Shown here in pieces: positions 58,577-64,000 of a stretch of DNA of 64,000 nt. The notes under the pieces are model-generated. The model had not been told where the DNA came from. It was given only the letters and a program-made list of their open reading frames with translations, and searched no databases. Origin of the DNA: Bog-756 sp049517675 (GTDB taxonomy: Bacteria > Actinomycetota > Acidimicrobiia > Acidimicrobiales > RAAP-2); the NCBI GenBank assembly GCA_049517675.1, contig JBEKRV010000002.1, positions 1 through 64,000 of the forward strand, written 5' to 3'. The position numbers and the translations under genes are program-made. The first letter of the stretch is position 1. Each line of letters starts with the position of its first letter.

Positions 58577-59881
58577 TTGCATTCAGCCTCATGGAAGAGC
58601 CGGTCGGTCGCGCTGGGCATGGTCCTGGCCGTCGGTCTGGGAGCCGCCGCGTGCAGTTCGACCAACTCCACGACGACGACCACGACCGGGGCATCGGGCG
58701 GTTCCCCGTCCATCCCGGCCAGCGCCTTCAGCGACCACACGGGTGTGAGCTCGAACGAGGTCCAGGTGGCCAACGTCTCCACCCTGTCCGCGGGACTCTT
58801 CAAGGGCGCCCAGGTGGGCACCGAGGCCTACGTCGACTACATCGACTCGACCGGCGGGGTGAACGGCCGCAAGATCGTGGTCAACGACGCTGACGACAGC
58901 TTCACCGGTGCCGGCAACAAGCAGGCGACCGAGAATGCCCTCCAGAACGACTTCGCCCTGGTCGGCGACTTCTCCCTCGAGGACAGCTTCGGGGGTGTCG
59001 TGCTCGCCCAGAACCCCGGGTTCCCCGACGTCTCCCAGGTACTCGACAGCACCACCGGGAAGCTCCCCAACGTCTTCGAGCCGGTCCCGCTCGCCGACGG
59101 ATGGCAGGAGGGTCCGATCCAGTACTTCAAGTCGAAGTTCCCGTCGGACATCAAGTCCGTGGGGACCCTCGTCGCCGACTCGCCGTCGGCCGCCGCGACC
59201 TGGGCGGGTGAGGAGTACGTGATGCAGAAGGTCGGTTACAACATCGTGTACCAGGACACCTACGGCGTGACCCAGACGGACTTCACCCAGAACGTGATCG
59301 CCATGAAGAACGCCGGTGTGAAGATCATCTTCATCGACCAGATGCCGTCCAACTACGCGTCGTCGGTGCTCAAGACCCTGGTCGAGCAGAACTACCACCC
59401 GGTGGTGGTGCTCGGTGCCGCCACGTACTCGAATCAGCTGGTCGCCGAGTCGGGGGGCCCGTCCGCCGTCAACGGGGACTACCTCGACCAGAACTCGTCG
59501 CTCTACCTCGGGGGCGACGCATCGGACATCCCCGCCGTCGGCGAGTTCCTCCACTGGGTCCAGTTCGCCTCGCCCGGGTTCCAGCCCGACCTCTTCACCA
59601 TGTACGGGTGGATCTCCGCCGAGCTGTTCGCCCAGGCGCTCAAGAACGCCGGCTCGGACCCGAGCCGGGGATCGCTGCTCCAGGCGCTGGCCAAGCAGAC
59701 CAGCTTCACCGGGAACGGCATCGTCGCCGAGACGAACCCGGCCGCCAAGACGACCTCGAACTGCTACCTCATCGCACAGGTGGTCGACGGCAACTTCCAG
59801 CGGACGGACGACCCGCCGATCTCCGGCGGCACGAACGGGTACCGTTGCGATTACTCCTATGTGACGAAGCCCGGTACCTGA
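58577..59881 (+). CDS. Branched-chain amino-acid-type ABC substrate-binding lipoprotein
   Basis: 434 residues from a TTG start (GGGGGAG just upstream); an ATG at 58619 would leave too short a signal. Signal peptide with lipobox GAAAC near residue 26, then a Ser/Thr tether. The mature protein is a Peripla_BP_6 binder: VQVANVSTLSAGLFKGAQVG, GVNGRKIVVNDADDSFTGAG, LPNVFEPVPLADGWQEGPIQ, and AMKNAGVKIIFIDQMPSNYA. These are the LivK/AmiC group. Ligand could be a branched amino acid, amide, urea or aromatic acid. Heads an operon with permease and two ATPases. Confidence 0.9.
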   Translation: MHSASWKSRSVALGMVLAVGLGAAACSSTNSTTTTTTGASGGSPSIPASAFSDHTGVSSNEVQVANVSTLSAGLFKGAQVGTEAYVDYIDSTGGVNGRKIVVNDADDSFTGAGNKQATENALQNDFALVGDFSLEDSFGGVVLAQNPGFPDVSQVLDSTTGKLPNVFEPVPLADGWQEGPIQYFKSKFPSDIKSVGTLVADSPSAAATWAGEEYVMQKVGYNIVYQDTYGVTQTDFTQNVIAMKNAGVKIIFIDQMPSNYASSVLKTLVEQNYHPVVVLGAATYSNQLVAESGGPSAVNGDYLDQNSSLYLGGDASDIPAVGEFLHWVQFASPGFQPDLFTMYGWISAELFAQALKNAGSDPSRGSLLQALAKQTSFTGNGIVAETNPAAKTTSNCYLIAQVVDGNFQRTDDPPISGGTNGYRCDYSYVTKPGT

Positions 59882-59936
59882 GCACACCCGACCGCCACAG
59901 ACGTTACTGACGTGACCCCGGGGGGATGAGGACGCA

Positions 59937-61880
59937 GTGAGCAACTTTCTCCAGTTCACGGTGTTCGGGGTGATGCTCGGCGCCGGGTACGCGATCGCCG
60001 CCACCGGTCTGGTGGTCACGTACACGACGTCCGGCGTGTTCAACTTCGCCCAGGGTGCGGTGGGCATGATCGCCGCCTTCGGGTACTGGGAGCTCGTGTC
60101 GGAGCACCACGTGCCGATCCTGGCCGCCCTGGTCATCGTCCTCGTCCTCGGAGCTTCGATCAGTGGTGCCTTCGTCGAACGGGTGCTGATGCGCCGGCTC
60201 CACGGCGCCTCCGCCGAGCGACCGGTGATGGTCACCCTCGGTCTGATGGTGATCCTCACCGGCGCGGCGACGATCATCTGGTCGCCCACCACGGAACGCA
60301 CCGTCGAGCCGATGATCAACGGTCAGTTCCGACTGGTCGGCATCAACATCCAGGACCAGTACATCCTCATCATCGCTGTGGCCGTCGCGGTGGCCATCGC
60401 GCTGAGGGCGCTGTTCTACTCCTCGAGGACCGGGTTCGCCCTGCGGGCGGTGGTCGACGACCCCGAGCTGCTCGGCATGGCGGGGGTCTCCCCCAATCGG
60501 ATGAGCCAGTACGGCTGGGTCCTCGGCTTCATGATGGCCGCCCTGTCCGGTGTGCTGCTCGCGCCGACCCAGACCACCGGCCTCAACATCGAGGCCATGA
60601 CCCTGCTCGTGGTCAGCGGCTACGCGGCGGCCATCGTCGGTCGCCTGAAGAACATTCCCGTCACCTTCGCGGCCGCCATCGCCATCGGCCTGGCCGAGAA
60701 TTACATCCTCAACTACGTCGAGCCGCACCTGTCCTCCGCCCTTCAGACCGACGTGACCAACGCCCTGCCGATGGTGTTCTTGTTCATCGCCCTGGTGATG
60801 CTCCCGTCGGTGCGGCTGCGGGCCGTCGGGCGGTTGACCTCGGTCAAGGCCCCGCGGGTGGCCAGTGGCAAGGAGTCCCTCGTCGCCGGAGGCGTCTTCC
60901 TCGTGGTGGCCGTGGTGGTCGGGTTCGCCTTCGCCAACACCGACGTCAAGGGAACCACGCTGCTGACGCTCGGCGGCATGGTGATGACCCTGGGCATCGT
61001 CGGCCTGTCCCTGGTGCTGCTCACCGGGTACTCCGGACAGGTGTCGCTCTGCCAGTTCTCGTTCATGGGCATCGGCGCATTCGTCATGGGCAAGGTGGCG
61101 GGCGGGGGCTCGCTGCTGGGACTGATCGCCGCCACCGCCATCTGTGCCGGGGTGGGCGCGATCGTCGCCCTGCCGACCATCCGTTTGAGCGACCTCTACC
61201 TGGCACTCGCCACGTTCGCCTTCGCAGACGCGGTGGCCACCGGATTCTTCGCCGACGGCCGCATCTACGGTTCGGGCGGCCTCCAGATCGGTCGCATCGT
61301 GCTGCCCGGGCTGTCGCTCGGCAGCGACACATCGGAATTCCTCCTTGTCACCGTGTTCTTCGTGCTGTCGGCGTGGCTGGTGCTGGCCATCCGGCGCAGC
61401 CTCTTCGGCCGCCGGTTGGTGGCGGTCAACGACTCTCCGGCCGCCTACGCCACGGTCGGACTCGACATCGGCTTCACCAAGGTGGCGGTCTTCGCCATCG
61501 CCGCAGGGATGGCCGGGTTGGCCGGTGCCCTCTACGGCACGGTCCAGCAGATCGTCGGCACCACCGACTTCGACATCTTCCCCGGAATCATCTTCGTGCT
61601 CTTCGTCACCATCTGGAGCATCCGGACCGTGTCGGGCGCGTTCCTGGCCGCACTGACCTACGTCGCCCTGAACCAGCTGTGGCCGAGCAGCGTCGGCATC
61701 TTCGCCGGCATCGGCGTCATCCTCATCGGACGGGCGGCCGGGGGGATCCTGGGCATCGAGACGCTGCACGTCCGACTGCCGTGGGTGAAGGCGACGGGCG
61801 GTGCGCAGGAGCCGACGGGTCCGCTCACGGCCTTCGGCGGGACCGCGCTGGCCGGAGAGGGCTCGCGTGCCGCCGGCTGA
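59937..61880 (+). CDS. Fused LivH-LivM branched-chain ABC permease
   Basis: 647 residues from GTG. The first half, to about residue 300, is LivH-like: GYAIAATGLVVTYTTSGVFN, FNFAQGAVGMIAAFGYW, then the ATPase-contact loop FYSSRTGFALRAVVDDPELL. A linker of about 20 residues (SVKAPRVASGKESLVAGG) leads to a LivM-like half: MVMTLGIVGLSLVLLTGYSG, QVSLCQFSFMGIGAFVMGKV, and RRSLFGRRLVAVNDSPAAYA, with the second contact loop. Separate livH and livM genes are the commoner form, so this is a gene fusion and gives a 1:1 heterodimer in one chain. Overlaps livG by 14 bases. Confidence 0.9.
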   Translation: MSNFLQFTVFGVMLGAGYAIAATGLVVTYTTSGVFNFAQGAVGMIAAFGYWELVSEHHVPILAALVIVLVLGASISGAFVERVLMRRLHGASAERPVMVTLGLMVILTGAATIIWSPTTERTVEPMINGQFRLVGINIQDQYILIIAVAVAVAIALRALFYSSRTGFALRAVVDDPELLGMAGVSPNRMSQYGWVLGFMMAALSGVLLAPTQTTGLNIEAMTLLVVSGYAAAIVGRLKNIPVTFAAAIAIGLAENYILNYVEPHLSSALQTDVTNALPMVFLFIALVMLPSVRLRAVGRLTSVKAPRVASGKESLVAGGVFLVVAVVVGFAFANTDVKGTTLLTLGGMVMTLGIVGLSLVLLTGYSGQVSLCQFSFMGIGAFVMGKVAGGGSLLGLIAATAICAGVGAIVALPTIRLSDLYLALATFAFADAVATGFFADGRIYGSGGLQIGRIVLPGLSLGSDTSEFLLVTVFFVLSAWLVLAIRRSLFGRRLVAVNDSPAAYATVGLDIGFTKVAVFAIAAGMAGLAGALYGTVQQIVGTTDFDIFPGIIFVLFVTIWSIRTVSGAFLAALTYVALNQLWPSSVGIFAGIGVILIGRAAGGILGIETLHVRLPWVKATGGAQEPTGPLTAFGGTALAGEGSRAAG

Positions 61881-62862
61881 GGGGACCGACGTCGACGTCC
61901 TGACGGTCGAGGGGGTCGCGGTCCACTTCGGGGGTGTCGCCGCGCTGAGCGACGCCAACCTGTCCGTCCGGGCCGGAACGGTCACCGGGCTGATCGGCCC
62001 CAACGGGGCCGGCAAGACCACGCTCTTCAACGTGATCAGCGGCCTCCAGCATCCCGATCGGGGGAGCGTCCGACTGTACGAGACCGACATCACCCGGATG
62101 AAGCCCCACCGGCGGGCACGTCTCGGACTGGCCCGCACCTTCCAGCGGCTCGAGCTGTTCGGGACGCTGTCCGCGGGGGAGAACGTCCAGGTCGGCCTCG
62201 AGTCGTCGGTCAAGTGGTGGCAGTGGCGCCAGGTGAAGCGGACCTTCCCGTGGGCGAAGCGGGCCGGCACGGACGCCGACGGCGGGCCGACGGACGGTCC
62301 GACCGGACCCGGGTCCACCGTCGTGATCACCTCCGACCGGTTGTTGCAGGGCGTCGGTCTCGGGGGCATGGCCGCCGAGCAGGCCAGCGCCATGCCCACC
62401 GGGCTGGCCCGCATGGTCGAGCTGGCCCGGGCCCTGGCCATGGCACCGAAGGTCCTCCTCCTGGACGAGCCCGGCTCGGGGCTGGACGACGCCGAGTCGC
62501 AGGCGCTGGGCGAGCTGCTCACCACGCTGGCCAAGGGCGGCATGGGGGTGCTCCTCGTCGAGCACGACATGGAGCTGGTCATGCGCATCTGCGACTACAT
62601 CTACGTGCTCGACTTCGGCGACGTCATCGCTGCCGGCACCCCCGAGGAGATCCGCAGGGACCCGATGGTGCAGGCCGCGTACCTCGGCACGGTGTCCGAG
62701 GCCAACGCGGCCGTTGCGGCCGAGGAGCTCGACGAGGTCCGGGATCCCGTGCCCGGCACCGGGGTCGGGGTCGGGGTCGGGGTCGAGGTGGAGATCGTCG
62801 AGGTCGAGGTCGTCGAAGCCGACGGGTCCGACGGGCCGGGGGGCCGGGGGGCCGGAGCATGA
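61867..62862 (+). CDS. livG: LivG-type ABC ATPase with valine/glutamate repeat tail
   Basis: 331 residues from GTG overlapping the permease end. Walker A GPNGAGKTTLFNVISGLQ, a LivG insertion region (SSVKWWQWRQVKRTFPWAKR), Walker B KVLLLDEPGSGLDDAES and H-loop VEHDMELVM. The signature loop reads SAMPTGLARMVELARAL instead of LSYGQ/LSGGQ; P-T-G variants are seen in some actinobacterial LivG proteins. The last 40 residues are a low-complexity tail (GVGVGVGVEVEIVEVEVVEA) encoded by ggggtc repeats. It pairs with LivF; translation is coupled at ATGA. Confidence 0.9.
   Translation: MPPAEGTDVDVLTVEGVAVHFGGVAALSDANLSVRAGTVTGLIGPNGAGKTTLFNVISGLQHPDRGSVRLYETDITRMKPHRRARLGLARTFQRLELFGTLSAGENVQVGLESSVKWWQWRQVKRTFPWAKRAGTDADGGPTDGPTGPGSTVVITSDRLLQGVGLGGMAAEQASAMPTGLARMVELARALAMAPKVLLLDEPGSGLDDAESQALGELLTTLAKGGMGVLLVEHDMELVMRICDYIYVLDFGDVIAAGTPEEIRRDPMVQAAYLGTVSEANAAVAAEELDEVRDPVPGTGVGVGVGVEVEIVEVEVVEADGSDGPGGRGAGA
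62761..62782 (+). repeat. G-quadruplex-type repeat inside livG
   Basis: Four runs of GGGG separated by TC lie on the coding strand, a canonical four-tetrad quadruplex pattern with 2-base loops. It encodes the GVGVGVG part of the LivG tail, about 80 bases before the livF start. RNA folding here could pause ribosomes ahead of livF. Confidence 0.6.
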
Positions 62863-63602
62863 GCGACCCGACGACCACCGGGGGCGCAGGTGTGGCCACC
62901 TCGCTCCCTCCGGGCGTCACCGTGCAGGGCATCCGCGCCTCCTACGGCCGCATCGAGGTCCTCCACGGGGTGGACCTCGAGGTGCCGGCCGGGAGCGTCT
63001 TCGCACTGCTCGGTCCGAACGGTGCCGGGAAGTCCACGCTCCTCAAGGTGCTGAGCGGACGGATGCGGCCGACCGCCGGCACGGTCCTCGTCGGGAGCAC
63101 CCCGATCGGCCGCACCCCGCCGGAGAAGCTCGCCCGCCAGGGGGTGTGCGCCGTGCCCGAGGGCCGGGGCATCTTCCCCAACCTCACCGTGCGGGAGAAC
63201 CTCCGCATCTGGACCTACCGGGGCGGCATCACCATGAAGGACGTCGAGGAACGGACCTACGCGGCGTTCCCCGTCCTGAAGGAGCGGCGTCGCCAGATGG
63301 CCGGGACGATGTCCGGTGGGGAGCAGCAGATGCTGGCCATCTCGCGTGCCCTGGTGACACGGCCGCGGCTCCTCTTCCTCGACGAACTGTCCATGGGGCT
63401 CGCCCCGCTCATCGTGGCCGAGCTGTACGAGCTGGTCGGCCAGCTGGCCCGCCAGGGCATGACCATCGTGCTGGTCGAGCAGTTCGTGACCACCGCCTTG
63501 GGGGTGGCCGACCATGCGGCGATCATGGTCCACGGCCGGATCGAACAGCAGGGCACGCCGGCGGACATGGCCGAGGCCGCCCTCGGCAGCTACCTGTCGT
63601 AG
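62859..63602 (+). CDS. livF: LivF-type ABC ATPase
   Basis: 247 residues from ATG overlapping the livG stop (ATGA). Core: VQGIRASYGRIEVLHGVDLE, Walker A GPNGAGKSTLLKVLSGR, then the LivF block GVCAVPEGRGIFPNLTVREN, signature MSGGEQQMLAISRALV, Walker B LLFLDELSMGLAPLI (DEL rather than DEP, normal for LivF) and H-loop VEQFVTTAL. Length normal. Last gene of the operon; a hairpin at 63630-63646 follows before the convergent valS. Confidence 0.95.
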   Translation: MSDPTTTGGAGVATSLPPGVTVQGIRASYGRIEVLHGVDLEVPAGSVFALLGPNGAGKSTLLKVLSGRMRPTAGTVLVGSTPIGRTPPEKLARQGVCAVPEGRGIFPNLTVRENLRIWTYRGGITMKDVEERTYAAFPVLKERRRQMAGTMSGGEQQMLAISRALVTRPRLLFLDELSMGLAPLIVAELYELVGQLARQGMTIVLVEQFVTTALGVADHAAIMVHGRIEQQGTPADMAEAALGSYLS

Positions 63603-63629
63603 GCCCGCGCGGGCCTGCGCTGGCCCGGT

Positions 63630-63646
63630 GGTCCCGACCCGGGACC
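63630..63646. terminator. Hairpin between convergent livF and valS
   Basis: GGTCCCG (63630-63636) and CGGGACC (63640-63646) form a 7-bp stem with a 3-base loop. A second, 16-bp palindrome AGGCCCGCGCGGGCCT lies at 63601-63616. No U-tract follows, as often in high-GC actinobacteria, so termination is likely but not certain. Confidence 0.45.
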
Positions 63647-63649
63647 GGC

Positions 63650-64000
63650 CTACTCCTCGGCCAGCTCGACCTCGACGGACAGCCCGTCGCCGACGTGGGT
63701 GACCAGTTCCACCACGCCTCCGGCGTCTCGCAGGTCCCCCTCGGCCTCACCCAACGCGTCGAGCCTCGCCGGGGTGTCGGTCACGGTGAGCACGGACACC
63801 CCGGCGCGCATGGAGCGCTTGGCCGTGGTCTTGGCCCGGCGCACCAGCCCGAGAACCTCGGCGGCCACCTCGAGCACGTTGTCGACGGCAGGGTCGAGCA
63901 CGGGGGCGCCGCCGCCGGTCGCACCGTCGACGCCGAGCTCGTCCACCGTCGGCCAGGGGGCGGTGTGGATCGAGCCCACCTGCCACCACGACCACACCTC
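63650..64000 (-). CDS. valS: Valyl-tRNA synthetase, C-terminal end (gene leaves the window)
   Basis: About 117 residues of the C-terminus are visible up to the right edge. EVWSWWQVGSIHTAPWP, at the window edge, is the conserved end of the anticodon-binding domain in ValRS (relatives have the E-E-V-W pattern and H-x-x-x-W-P). LGLVRRAKTTAKRSMRAGVS follows, as in the actinobacterial C-terminal domain. The coiled-coil arm that ends many ValRS proteins is short or missing: the protein stops at VEVELAEE. It charges tRNA-Val. Partial because the 5' part lies beyond 64000; normal TAG stop. Confidence 0.8.
   Translation of the reverse strand, partial: EVWSWWQVGSIHTAPWPTVDELGVDGATGGGAPVLDPAVDNVLEVAAEVLGLVRRAKTTAKRSMRAGVSVLTVTDTPARLDALGEAEGDLRDAGGVVELVTHVGDGLSVEVELAEE

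Overview
The window is high-GC DNA with dense coding, many GTG starts, tight 4-bp stop/start overlaps and long antisense shadow frames. This fits an actinobacterium. Wax-ester/DGAT-type acyltransferase, DevS/DevR-like signalling, monomeric NADP-isocitrate dehydrogenase, cydABDC and several DHA2-type exporters agree with that. I lean towards Acidimicrobiia or a relative, but this is inference; no rRNA or marker gene is present apart from the 3' end of valS.

Positions 1-6300 are an accessory island of visibly lower GC. It holds a STAND-type P-loop ATPase, a 5'-decayed tyrosine integrase, two tandem excisionase-like HTH genes (the second frameshifted), an intact Fic protein behind a perfect 10-bp inverted repeat spanning its -10 box, and a truncated parA preceded by two near-identical 14-bp palindromes 31 bp apart. 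The parA frame is cut by a chimeric transposase remnant (ISL3-type N-terminus joined to an IS982 piece). It looks like the remains of an integrated plasmid or ICE.

Positions 6315-33830 carry export and regulation modules between metabolic and unknown genes. They are drrAB-like ABC exporter plus TetR; a TIG-domain anchored protein; a patatin, small membrane protein and beta-barrel-like protein group; a DUF998 protein; MFS/TetR with a paired operator; MFS/MarR behind an apparently leaderless promoter; a two-gene antibiotic-type ABC exporter; a YtcJ-like amidohydrolase with an MFS partner; monomeric icd; an HSL-type esterase; a lipoprotein; an Amidase_3 protein lacking one expected metal ligand; and another MFS/TetR pair with a 16-bp palindrome.

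Positions 33936-46059 contain a CUT1 sugar-type ABC importer whose first permease is split by an in-frame TGA at an expected Trp codon. Then come a Baeyer-Villiger-type monooxygenase, a formylglycine-type sulfatase, a DevS/DevR-like pair, two small unknown genes, a STAS protein and a GNAT acetyltransferase. Positions 45981-52144 are a cydABDC operon on the minus strand (high-affinity bd oxidase plus CydDC), with cydD apparently starting at CTG.

Positions 52280-64000 hold a TetR/NAD-epimerase divergent pair with three copies of a half-site, a beta-propeller lipoprotein, a WS/DGAT acyltransferase divergent from an alpha/beta hydrolase, a branched-chain amino-acid-type ABC operon (substrate-binding protein, fused LivH-LivM permease, LivG, LivF), and the 3' end of valS leaving the right edge. 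The strongest leads for follow-up are the Fic and parA control regions, the nonsense codon in the sugar permease, the chimeric IS, and the unassigned patatin neighbourhood. I saw no tRNA, rRNA, CRISPR array or riboswitch.
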